Assembly (NCBI RefSeq): GCF_004361915.1
Contig: NZ_SNWP01000012.1
Coordinates: forward strand, 186,001-250,000
Direction: 5' to 3'
DNA length: 64,000 nucleotides
Origin: Sediminibacterium goheungense
GTDB taxonomy: Bacteria; Bacteroidota; Bacteroidia; Chitinophagales; Chitinophagaceae
Part shown: positions 37,491 through 45,537 of the stretch, in pieces
How positions within the stretch are numbered: position 1 is the first letter of the stretch
Layout: every line of letters begins with the position of its first letter
Made by a program: the position numbers and the translations under genes
The notes under the pieces: generated by a model
Databases searched by the model: none
The model's input: only the letters and a program-made list of their open reading frames with translations
Told to the model about the DNA's origin: nothing

Positions 37491-37527
37491 TTAATCAGAA
37501 GTCGGGAGTCTCCCGACTTCTGATTAA
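37491..37527. repeat. Perfect 18-bp palindrome between DUF1761 gene and pdxJ
   Basis: Arms 37491-37508 and 37510-37527 are perfectly complementary around a single central base (core GTCGGGAGTCTCCCGAC). In the minus-strand transcript the hairpin starts 4 bases after the upstream stop codon and ends 9 bases before the pdxJ ATG. It could end upstream transcripts or mask pdxJ initiation. Confidence 0.85.
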
Positions 37528-37531
37528 AAAG

Positions 37532-37951
37532 CTATCCAAGGTAATGCATGATCATACTGGCTATCATCAACCCCAGTATATGGTAGCCACAATCAATAAA
37601 GTATAAGGCGGCTGGTTTTTTATTGTAAAGGTATCCGATACTGATAGCTGGTGTACTGAAACCAATAGAAATCAGCACAGCCAGGTGAAAAGCATCGGTG
37701 TAATTATTCATGGGCATCAGTTGTCTGAAAATAGTAAGCCCAAAACAGCTGATCAGCATGAATAAAAAGCTGCTGATCATGGTAAGGACGGCACCTTTTT
37801 TCATATTCGGGTCATTTGGGTTAAGGCCCGATAGGCGTACCCAGGCTTTGGAGAAAATGCCTCCGTACCAGACAGCACCCAGTAAAAAGTAGGCAAGTGA
37901 GGCCAGCATCAGCGATAACCAGTTTACATGGTCGGTAAAATGATGAAGCAT
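37532..37951 (-). CDS. DUF1761 domain-containing membrane protein
   Basis: 139 residues from the ATG at 37951, where the family similarity begins (NWLSLMLASLAYFLLGAVWYG); the open frame extends 33 residues further upstream with no family match. Four predicted membrane segments. DUF1761 proteins are small integral membrane proteins of unknown function. Same strand as pdxJ, separated by the palindrome. Confidence 0.83.
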   Translation of the reverse strand: MLHHFTDHVNWLSLMLASLAYFLLGAVWYGGIFSKAWVRLSGLNPNDPNMKKGAVLTMISSFLFMLISCFGLTIFRQLMPMNNYTDAFHLAVLISIGFSTPAISIGYLYNKKPAALYFIDCGYHILGLMIASMIMHYLG

Positions 37952-38079
37952 AAAAGGTTGTTTTGGGTTTAGGATATAACAATATCGCAAATAAAACCCA
38001 AAGCCGGGTTGAAAGCAATAGCGTATTTTGCATAGGAATATTTTGGTCAACTATTTTCAACGAGTTCTGTTTTGTAGAT

Positions 38080-39918
38080 ATGGCATATTCATCTCTCGAA
38101 TCCTGTTTAACTGATCTGGAAAGAAATGGGCAATTGGTGCGCATAAAAGAAGAAGTGGATCCCTATCTGGAAATGGCGGCTATTCATTTGCGTGTATATG
38201 AAATGGGCGGACCGGCCCTCTTATTTGAAAACGTAAAAGGATCCCGCTTCAGAGCAGCATCCAATATCTTTGGTACCCTTAACAGGAGCCGTTTTATTTT
38301 CAGGGATACACTCGCGTCTGTACAGAAACTGATTGAGTTAAAAGGAGATCCCATCAAAGCCATCAAACATCCGATTCAGAATATAGGTGCCGGACTGGCG
38401 GCACTCAAAGCATTGCCGCTAAAGAATCCGCTGAATAAACCAGTCATGTATGAAGAAATTAAGATCAGCGACCTTCCCTTAATTCATCATTGGCCCATGG
38501 ATGGGGGGGCTTTTGTAACCTTGCCTCAGGTGTACACAGAAGATATTGAAAACCCCGGTATCATGAAGGCGAATCTTGGGATGTACAGGATACAGCTAAA
38601 TGGAAATGAATATGAAACCGATCGCGAAATAGGATTGCACTATCAGCTGCATCGGGGTATAGGTGTTCATCAAACAAAAGCCAACAGGAAGGGACAACCC
38701 TTAAAAGTAAGTTGTTTTGTGGGAGGGCCACCATCACATACCGTTTCCGCAGTGATGCCCCTGCCCGAAGGCATCAGTGAGATGACTTTTGCAGGAGTAT
38801 TGGGAGGAAGAAGGTTCAGGTATGCTTACAAAGATGGTTTTTGCATCAGTACCGATGCTGATTTTGTGATTACCGGAGAAGTATATCCTGGTGAGAATAA
38901 ACCGGAAGGCCCTTTTGGTGATCATCTTGGTTATTATAGCCTGAAACATGCTTTTCCATTGATGCGTCTTCACAAAGTATACGCACGTAAAAATGCCATC
39001 TGGCCATTTACTGTGGTTGGAAGACCACCGCAGGAAGATACGAGCTTCGGACAGTTGATTCATGAAATTACAGGGGATGCTATTCCCCAGGAAATACCCG
39101 GTGTAAAAGAAGTACATGCGGTAGATGCTGCGGGTGTACACCCATTGTTACTGGCTATCGGCAGCGAGCGCTACACGCCTTATCTGCCGACTAAACAACC
39201 TGCTGAACTGCTTACCATCGCCAATCATATTCTGGGTACCGGACAACTTAGTCTGGCAAAATTTCTATTCATCACTGCTGATGATACACAGCAGCTGACC
39301 ACACATAATGTTCAAAGCTTTTTTACCTATCTGTTTGAGCGGGTACACCTGAACAGGGATATTCATTTTCATACCAATACAACCATTGATACCCTCGATT
39401 ATTCCGGAACAGGATTGAATAGCGGTAGTAAAGTAGTGGTGGCAGCTTATGGCGATCCAATACGCACACTTGCTACGGATATCCCATCTGCTTTTACCAC
39501 AAGAAATAATTTTGGTCCGGCTCATATGTCAATGCCAGGCGTTATTTGTCTGCAAATGAACCCTTATAAAGATGCTGATACGGCGAGGGAAGAAATGATC
39601 AAGCTGGATCAAAGCCTGCAAACAGTTTCAGATGAATTAAAGAGCGTAGTGCAGATTATCGTATGCGATGATGCAGCTTTTACAGCAGCTACCCTCAACA
39701 ATTATTTATGGGTTACTTATACCCGCTGTAACCCATCGCATGATATACATGGTGTAGGTGCTTTTATTGAACACAAGCACTGGGGCTGTAAAGGCCCCAT
39801 GATTATCGATGCAAGAATCAAACCCCATCACGCTCCACCGGTTGTAAAAGATCCGGAAACAGAAAAAAAAGTAGACCGTTTATTTGCCAAAAATGGCAGT
39901 CTTCATAAAATAGGGTAA
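38080..39918 (+). CDS. UbiD family decarboxylase
   Basis: 612 residues from the ATG at 38080; the frame is open 39 residues further upstream, but that part is not UbiD-like and overlaps the DUF1761 promoter region. Prenylated-FMN-dependent (de)carboxylase family: conserved FVGGPPSHTVSAVMPLPEG, GEVYPGENKPEGPFGDHLGYY and VVGRPPQEDTSFG segments are visible. Family members decarboxylate unsaturated or aromatic acids. No ubiX flavin prenyltransferase lies in the window. Bacteroidota use this family in menaquinone and aromatic acid pathways; the substrate here is unknown. Confidence 0.9.
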   Translation: MAYSSLESCLTDLERNGQLVRIKEEVDPYLEMAAIHLRVYEMGGPALLFENVKGSRFRAASNIFGTLNRSRFIFRDTLASVQKLIELKGDPIKAIKHPIQNIGAGLAALKALPLKNPLNKPVMYEEIKISDLPLIHHWPMDGGAFVTLPQVYTEDIENPGIMKANLGMYRIQLNGNEYETDREIGLHYQLHRGIGVHQTKANRKGQPLKVSCFVGGPPSHTVSAVMPLPEGISEMTFAGVLGGRRFRYAYKDGFCISTDADFVITGEVYPGENKPEGPFGDHLGYYSLKHAFPLMRLHKVYARKNAIWPFTVVGRPPQEDTSFGQLIHEITGDAIPQEIPGVKEVHAVDAAGVHPLLLAIGSERYTPYLPTKQPAELLTIANHILGTGQLSLAKFLFITADDTQQLTTHNVQSFFTYLFERVHLNRDIHFHTNTTIDTLDYSGTGLNSGSKVVVAAYGDPIRTLATDIPSAFTTRNNFGPAHMSMPGVICLQMNPYKDADTAREEMIKLDQSLQTVSDELKSVVQIIVCDDAAFTAATLNNYLWVTYTRCNPSHDIHGVGAFIEHKHWGCKGPMIIDARIKPHHAPPVVKDPETEKKVDRLFAKNGSLHKIG

Positions 39919-39989
39919 CGGCAGGCAAATAAGGCTCTATTTTTTTGTAAGGAACAGGTAATCTTATCGTCAGAGGAAAAAAATGAATT

Positions 39990-40574
39990 ATGAGATACCT
40001 ACTCACAGCGGTTATTCTTTTTATTTCTGCGTTTGCCATGGCACAATCTGCCGATCCACAGGGATTAAAAGCCGGTGATAAAGCACCTATGTTCACGGCT
40101 ACCGATAATAGCGGTAAAACCTTTTCATTGGAGGCGGCTTTGAAAAAGGGAGATGTGGTATTGATGTTTTACCGGGGACAATGGTGCCCCTACTGTAACA
40201 AACAGATGAGCCAGATGAATGATTCCCTCTCTATGATTACTGAGAAGGGGGCAACCGTTGTGGCCATATCACCCGAGATTCAGGAAAATGTGGTGAAAAC
40301 CATTGAAAAAACAAAAGCCTCATTTCCCGTGATCAGCGATGTGAAAATGAAAATTATGAAAGATTATCAGGTGAACTTCTCTGTTCCGCAGGCTACGGTA
40401 GACCGATATAAAAATTTCGGTATCGACTTCAATCAGGTAAATGGTGAAAATGGAGCCAATCTTCCGGTACCAGCTACCTATGTAATAGGCAAGGATGGTA
40501 AAATCAAATATGTATTCTTCAACCCAGACTATCGGAAAAGAGCTTCAGTAAAAGAAATCGCTTCTTATTTGTAA
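39990..40574 (+). CDS. Exported peroxiredoxin-like (AhpC/TSA, redoxin) protein
   Basis: 194 residues with a signal peptide (about 1-18, ending FAMAQ). Thioredoxin-fold domain with a CPYC motif in FYRGQWCPYCNKQM, preceded by GDKAPMFTATDNSGKTFSL. The CxxC spacing resembles peroxiredoxin-like family proteins rather than classic two-Cys AhpC. Likely a periplasmic thiol peroxidase or oxidoreductase. Confidence 0.88.
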   Translation: MRYLLTAVILFISAFAMAQSADPQGLKAGDKAPMFTATDNSGKTFSLEAALKKGDVVLMFYRGQWCPYCNKQMSQMNDSLSMITEKGATVVAISPEIQENVVKTIEKTKASFPVISDVKMKIMKDYQVNFSVPQATVDRYKNFGIDFNQVNGENGANLPVPATYVIGKDGKIKYVFFNPDYRKRASVKEIASYL

Positions 40575-40601
40575 GATGTTTGCCTGTTTATTCTTGTTGT
40601 G

Positions 40602-41054
40602 TTACACTGCTATTTTGAAAACGATTTTTTTCACATGCGCCGATGACCCATTTTGAATACAGGGCATGTGCAGGTCTTCCGGAAAGAAAATGGTAAACAT
40701 ACCCTTTTTTACCACTGTAAAAAAATCAGGTGCTTCATCAAATAGCATATAATCATCTTCGGGGTTGTAAGGTCGGGATGGGATTTGTTTTTGCAGAAAA
40801 GCATGTCCCATTCTTTCTTCTCCGCTTACAACATACTGTACATCGATATACTTTTTATGCGACTCCATTTTTTCCTGATCAGGGTCTTTTGTTTCGTATT
40901 CCTGTACGATGGCAAACATCCGGTCACCATCCAATACATGTTTCCCGTTTTCAAGCGTATTAAGATCTGTGTCTAATAAAAAACGGAAAGCCTTTTCAAT
41001 GTTTTCCCCTAAAGAATGGTATTTCCGGGCATTTTCTAAATAATCAATCACCAT
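40602..41054 (-). CDS. YhcH/YjgK/YiaL family (DUF386) cupin-like protein
   Basis: 150 residues. KYIDVQYVVSGEERMGHA and TIFFPEDLHMPCI are the conserved metal-site segments of the family, which are double-stranded beta-helix proteins linked to sugar handling (NanQ/TabA relatives). Role here not known. It is convergent with the peroxiredoxin gene and precedes nothing obviously coupled. Confidence 0.88.
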   Translation of the reverse strand: MVIDYLENARKYHSLGENIEKAFRFLLDTDLNTLENGKHVLDGDRMFAIVQEYETKDPDQEKMESHKKYIDVQYVVSGEERMGHAFLQKQIPSRPYNPEDDYMLFDEAPDFFTVVKKGMFTIFFPEDLHMPCIQNGSSAHVKKIVFKIAV

Positions 41055-41091
41055 AGGTGTAGAATCTTTTAGTATAAGGCTAAAGATAAGT

Positions 41092-41886
41092 TCAATTATT
41101 TACTTCCACCCAGGTATGATCGGCCAGTAGTCTGACAGAAGAAACAAATTGTCTGAAAGGCCCGGAACCACCCCATTCCTGTGGTGATACAAGTGATAGT
41201 ATATGCTGACCGTCATTTTTTTCATAGAGGTGATAAATATGACCGATCTGTGGTTTGAAATTTAATTTGGCCTCGTAAATCATCATGCTCAACTCTTTTC
41301 TTTTTCTGATTTCCTGTGCCTGTCTGGCCAGTAATTCAATCTGCTGCCTGATCTGATCCAGTTGCATATTGGTCTGGTCTTCCATGGCAGAGAGGGCCTT
41401 GTGCTTGATAACGCCTTCTTTGGTCGGTCTGATGGCAACACCGGCTACTGAAGAAGCATAGGGTAGAACGCTGAGTTGTTTGTGATAGATTTCAATATTT
41501 ACAAATGTTTTTCCAGCATTGTCAGCACCTTCCTGTGTAAGTTTCAGGTAGCCGTTTGGCATAATTTCATGCTTTACCTGTAGAACAGATTGTTCATTTT
41601 TAAAAAACTGAAACAGCAGGGTAGAAGAGTTGATAATAGAAGCCGTTGCTGCATCAGCCAGTTCCGGATTGTCGAATGTTCGCATAACGCCATCCGGAAC
41701 AATTCTATATTGTGTATAATAAGCTTCATTGTCCATTGATACCCAGTTAATGCTGATGCCTAATGCATGACCATTTTCAATGGATTCTATTTTATAGTTA
41801 CCGCTTTTTGGGGGGATGCCCGACTGAAAATCACATTTTTCCGGAAACAGTTGCCAGCTGGCAAGAAAATTATACGCTTGTACCAT
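41092..41886 (-). CDS. DUF2452 protein with an extra N-terminal beta-rich domain
   Basis: 264 residues. The C-terminal half from about residue 140 matches DUF2452: KHKALSAMEDQTNMQLDQIR, then IYEAKLNFKPQIGHIYHLYE and LSLVSPQEWG. The N-terminal ~135 residues (ASWQLFPEKCDFQSG, GISINWVSMDNEAYYTQY, NGYLKLTQEG) look like a small beta-barrel or lipocalin-type fold that I do not recognise as a named family. No signal peptide, so cytoplasmic. Function unknown. Confidence 0.75.
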   Translation of the reverse strand: MVQAYNFLASWQLFPEKCDFQSGIPPKSGNYKIESIENGHALGISINWVSMDNEAYYTQYRIVPDGVMRTFDNPELADAATASIINSSTLLFQFFKNEQSVLQVKHEIMPNGYLKLTQEGADNAGKTFVNIEIYHKQLSVLPYASSVAGVAIRPTKEGVIKHKALSAMEDQTNMQLDQIRQQIELLARQAQEIRKRKELSMMIYEAKLNFKPQIGHIYHLYEKNDGQHILSLVSPQEWGGSGPFRQFVSSVRLLADHTWVEVNN

Positions 41887-41942
41887 TGGTTATAACTACA
41901 GATAGCTCATACAAAGGTTCTGTTTTTTGTGCGAATAGACAT

Positions 41943-41975
41943 AAAAAAGCCACAGATTTATGATAAATCTGTGGC
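41943..41975 (-). terminator. Rho-independent terminator of the DUF2911 gene
   Basis: A 12-bp perfect stem (41949-41960 with 41964-41975) with a 3-base loop. On the minus strand it is followed by six T residues. It starts 21 bases after the stop codon. Confidence 0.85.
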
Positions 41976-41996
41976 CTGTTATAAATGATACGATCC

Positions 41997-42527
41997 TTAT
42001 TTTACTCTAAAATCTACTTTCAAAGTACCCCATGCTAGTGTAACCACACCTGCTTTACTGATCGTGTAAGTCAGTTTTTCAACTGAAGTATCAGATTTGC
42101 CGGGTTTAACGTTCACACGAAGTGCATCATCTGCCTGTTTGTATGAAAAAGCACCCCATTGTTTGGCTGTTTTATTGAAAATAAGGGTATAGTCATCCCC
42201 ATTGTCTAAAGTGAAAAAAGAATATTTGCCTGCAGGTAATGTTTTACCTTCAATGGTAACATCTTTACTTACTTCAAAAACAGTGGCATCGTTGGCACCG
42301 GCACGCCATACCTGACCTTTTTTGGGTTCTACATCTTTACCAATGGTACGGCCTTTTAGTGAAGGTGAGCTATAGTCTATGGTAATGGTAGCGCCACTGG
42401 CAATGGTTTCTGTAGCTTTTGCCGGCGGACTTGGTTTTTTTGAAGCGTCGCCGCCTCCCTGGGCACATGCACTAATGGTTGTAAACATCAATCCCATCAG
42501 GATTGAAAATGAGAAAAACTTCTTCAT
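41997..42527 (-). CDS. DUF2911 domain-containing exported lipoprotein-like protein
   Basis: 176 residues. N-terminal signal MKKFFSFSILMGLMFTTISAC with a possible lipobox (ISAC, Cys21). DUF2911 core: YSSPSLKGRTIGKD, GQVWRAGANDATVFEVSKD, LPAGKYSFFT and NKTAKQWGAFSY. The family is widespread in Bacteroidota and is of unknown function. It has its own terminator. Confidence 0.88.
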   Translation of the reverse strand: MKKFFSFSILMGLMFTTISACAQGGGDASKKPSPPAKATETIASGATITIDYSSPSLKGRTIGKDVEPKKGQVWRAGANDATVFEVSKDVTIEGKTLPAGKYSFFTLDNGDDYTLIFNKTAKQWGAFSYKQADDALRVNVKPGKSDTSVEKLTYTISKAGVVTLAWGTLKVDFRVK

Positions 42528-42611
42528 GGTATACTTGTTTATTTTAATAAACGGAAATTACTGCAAAAGGTTGATGATGTATGGTATAAAGTGATAACTG
42601 GTCTGTTAAAA

Positions 42612-44465
42612 TCAGTTCACCTGAATAAAATCGGGTTTGCGTAGCAACTGGCTATTGTATTTAAAACGGAGACCTGTATTGAAAGTCAGGTTCCAGGGAG
42701 TCATTCTTCCGGTTGTTCTTGGGTAATAATAGAGTTTTAGCTCCATGGTGCCAAAAACGAGGTTCTCATTTCTGGTACGAACACCCGTACCAAAAGAAGT
42801 GTAAATATCTCCCTTCTCAAACCTCTGACCAATGGTTTTTAAATAGGTAAGATTGGTGAAAACAAAAGGAGCAAAGCTGAAACCAAAAGTTCTGGTAGTA
42901 TTGTAAAAAACAGATTCGCAGTTGGCGCTGATCCGGGTAGATGCACGCACTGTATTTGTATTCAGCTCAGGGATGCCAAAAATACTGGTAAGTCTTAATG
43001 GCTCATTCAAAATGGTTCTTACCTGTTGTGTAATGCTGCCGCTTAAAAAATGGCGTGTAAACCAGTTGCTGCCACTGATTTTCCGTAGACGGGTAAAATA
43101 TTCAATACTGGTTAAGCCACTGATGTCTTCAAATTGATCCTTGTTAAAGTAAGTGCCAAAACGTATGGTATAATTTATATAGTTTTTATTGTCAGAAAAA
43201 TAATCGCGCTGGTAGTCAAAGCCAATATATGGACGTTCAATATTATTTCTGCGTACCCATCCGCCGAGAATGGATAAACTGAAGCCTTCCGGCACGTCTT
43301 CATTTCGTCCAAAACCGTATAAAAAATTGGTGCGGTAATAATCCTGTTCAAAAATGGAAAAGCTTCCCAAAACGGCTTCCACATTAGAATAGTAATAGTT
43401 ATAGTTGCTTTTAAATTGTTCCGGAATATCGATGAATAATTTTTGCATTCCCCTGATACCAATAAATTTTTTAAGCCTTGAGTTTAGGTTCTTCCTTAAT
43501 TGGGTACGAGCACCAATATTGAAGGCGATCCATCCATCCAATAAACGATAGTCGTATTTGAAGCCTGTTTTGTAAAGCGAATCGTTGAGGTACCCGTTAT
43601 TGGTAAAGTGTTTTCCTGCTTCAAAGCCACCCGTCCATTGATGGTAGGGGCTAACCAGTGGAAGATCGCCTCTCAGGTAGATGGCTTTTTCTTCTCTTCT
43701 TCCACTGTTAAAGGCAGGCGCCTGCGTTTGAAAACCCAGTGAGAGATTCAGGAAACTACCACCGATATTTCTTTTAATGTATTCCAGACCCGAACCAAAA
43801 TCAGGTTTTCTGTCCATGTCATACAAACCCCTGAATTGTATACGATCACCCGATCCGAAAAGATTATCATTGTTTACTTCCAGACTCATGCTGGTGGCAG
43901 ATCCTATTTCAGCGCTGCCACCAATCGGAAACAGGTCTTTCCAACGGATAATAACGTCTACAGCATCGGGATCGTCACTTACAGGAGATACCACGATTTT
44001 TGCATCCTGCAGATAAGACAGTTCCCGGAGAAACCTTTCGTTATCGGCCATGAGGTAGGGATATAAGGTATCACCGGTAACGAAAAAGAGGTTACGTAAA
44101 ATGGTTTTATTGGTAGTACCTGTATACAGTGCATCGCTGATATCGTTCATAAATCGCCTGCCAGCCCGGGTAGTATCATTAACAGAATTGTCGAACGATA
44201 ATTTCTCGACCCTGATCTGACGGATCAGTTTTCCTTTAAAAGGCTGAAAAGCAGCTTCATTTTTAACGGCACCTTTGTTTTCGGTAATGATATCCTCCTG
44301 ACCACGTATGGAAACAGCACGACCCAGTTTGCCTAATAAGCCCTTTTTATTGGCGAGGAAAAAAACGGTATCCTCATGCAGCCTGTTCTGTGAAAGGCAC
44401 GGAGTGAGCCAGATTAGTGAGAATAACAAAACCAGCAAACAATATAAAGTACTACGCACAAGCAT
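42612..44465 (-). CDS. BamA/TamA-like outer-membrane protein
   Basis: 617 residues with a signal peptide (about 1-26). A POTRA-like region follows (about 80-170: IRQIRVEKLSFD appears as KLIRQIRVEKLSFDNS, and RFLRELSYLQDAKIVVSPVSDD). The rest is a predicted 16-strand barrel with many aromatic strand ends and ends near DFIQVN. It is shorter than BamA (one or two POTRA domains), so it is probably an accessory Omp85 member rather than the essential assembly factor. Confidence 0.83.
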   Translation of the reverse strand: MLVRSTLYCLLVLLFSLIWLTPCLSQNRLHEDTVFFLANKKGLLGKLGRAVSIRGQEDIITENKGAVKNEAAFQPFKGKLIRQIRVEKLSFDNSVNDTTRAGRRFMNDISDALYTGTTNKTILRNLFFVTGDTLYPYLMADNERFLRELSYLQDAKIVVSPVSDDPDAVDVIIRWKDLFPIGGSAEIGSATSMSLEVNNDNLFGSGDRIQFRGLYDMDRKPDFGSGLEYIKRNIGGSFLNLSLGFQTQAPAFNSGRREEKAIYLRGDLPLVSPYHQWTGGFEAGKHFTNNGYLNDSLYKTGFKYDYRLLDGWIAFNIGARTQLRKNLNSRLKKFIGIRGMQKLFIDIPEQFKSNYNYYYSNVEAVLGSFSIFEQDYYRTNFLYGFGRNEDVPEGFSLSILGGWVRRNNIERPYIGFDYQRDYFSDNKNYINYTIRFGTYFNKDQFEDISGLTSIEYFTRLRKISGSNWFTRHFLSGSITQQVRTILNEPLRLTSIFGIPELNTNTVRASTRISANCESVFYNTTRTFGFSFAPFVFTNLTYLKTIGQRFEKGDIYTSFGTGVRTRNENLVFGTMELKLYYYPRTTGRMTPWNLTFNTGLRFKYNSQLLRKPDFIQVN

Positions 44466-44560
44466 CCCTTAACGGAAATCCGGTTTTCAGTTGGTAATAA
44501 TCAAACGGGAAGTTAAGGAATCAGATTTAGTTCAGGTGTTAATGTTAAAAGAGGGGGCAT

Positions 44561-44585
44561 AAAAAACCCGGCTTACGGGCCGGGT
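44561..44585 (-). terminator. Rho-independent terminator of the 44613-45062 gene
   Basis: Stem ACCCGGC/GCCGGGT (44566-44572 with 44579-44585) with a 6-base loop, followed on the minus strand by six T residues. Confidence 0.85.
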
Positions 44586-44612
44586 CATATCGAATCAATG
44601 CTGAGGGTTGTT

Positions 44613-45062
44613 TTATTTGGTTTCTTTAGAGAATACGGTAACCTGACCGTAAACAGAGATTTCCAGTACGATTTTCATATTTGCATTGTCCATAGACACG
44701 AAATAAGTATTGTCGCCATCTGCATTTTCAAATTCAATTACATCCTGCAGTTGAAATTCAGGGTAAGTGTATTTGGTTGTGATGGTCTGCAAAGCAGATT
44801 TTGGTAACTTATCAAAAGCGAAAGTCTTGGCAGAGCCGATCAATTCGCCCTGGTGGGTATAGAATACTTCTTTTTTAATACCATTTTCCAGAAAGCTTAC
44901 CTTCTCAAAGTTCGCATCTGAACTCCAGTTCACTTCTTGAGCAGTAGTAAAGGTTGATTTGAAATGGCTTGCACCATTGTAACTTGTTTTTTTGTTGGTG
45001 TCAGCAAAAGCGCTGGTTCCAAGAGCAATTACGGCTAATGTGAGGATCAATAACTTTTTCAT
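44613..45062 (-). CDS. Small exported PepSY-like protein
   Basis: 149 residues from the ATG at 45062, which gives a clean signal peptide (MKKLLILTLAVIALGTSAFA). The mature part (FTTAQEVNWSSDANFEKVSF, PKSALQTITTKYTYPEF, NTYFVSMDNANMKIVLEIS) resembles the PepSY-like putative beta-lactamase-inhibitor fold common in Bacteroidota. Periplasmic; function unknown. A strong terminator follows. Confidence 0.75.
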   Translation of the reverse strand: MKKLLILTLAVIALGTSAFADTNKKTSYNGASHFKSTFTTAQEVNWSSDANFEKVSFLENGIKKEVFYTHQGELIGSAKTFAFDKLPKSALQTITTKYTYPEFQLQDVIEFENADGDNTYFVSMDNANMKIVLEISVYGQVTVFSKETK

Positions 45063-45528
45063 TTTCTTCGTATTAATGTGTTTATAATTAGTTTGTCGTG
45101 TTTTCTTTTGGTTGAATTGACAAGTCAAAAGTAGAACCGAGTAATTAATAGACGAAGGGAATTGTGATTAGTTACAAGCGAGGGATGAGTGATATTATGA
45201 GTGGTGTTAATGCCAATGTTAAGCATTGTTAATATAGGCCTGTAACGCTTTACTGTAAAGGGTTACAACGGAATTCTTAAAGAAATATTAAAGAAGACCT
45301 GACTGTGATGAATAACAGAAATGAAATGTACGGTTTAGGATGAACGGTAAGAGAATCGGTAAAAAAATGTGAGCTAGAGCTGCGAGCTGCCAGCTGGCAG
45401 CTCAGCATCGGGCATAAGAATGGTATCCGGCCTTAATAAATCTTTGATTTCGTTATAAACTGATGCCCCTAATGAAAACCAGTGGTTAGTAGCTGGTAGC
45501 TCGTAGCTCACAGCTCACAGCTCATGGC
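45063..45528. other. Gene-free stretch
   Basis: 466 bases between two minus-strand genes. I see no reading frame or RNA fold here that I can support. The right half holds two AGCTC-word repeats (45371-45405 and 45488-45537), described separately. The left half contains only A/T-rich sequence likely to include the promoter of the PepSY-like gene. Confidence 0.6.
45371..45405. repeat. AGCTC-word repeat, family C (copy 1)
   Basis: Repeated GAGCTG words, including a perfect 20-base palindrome at 45384-45403 (GAGCTGCCAGCTGGCAGCTC). Its words are the complement of the second copy at 45488-45537, so the two can pair across 80 bases. Confidence 0.75.
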
Positions 45529-45537
45529 TCATGGCCT
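45488..45537. repeat. AGCTC-word repeat, family C (copy 2), spanning a stop codon
   Basis: Tandem TAGCTGGTAGCTCGTAGCTC and CACAGCTCACAGCTCATGGC words. On the minus strand they contain the TGA stop codon of the GH20 gene (45529-45531) and continue directly downstream. Confidence 0.75.
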
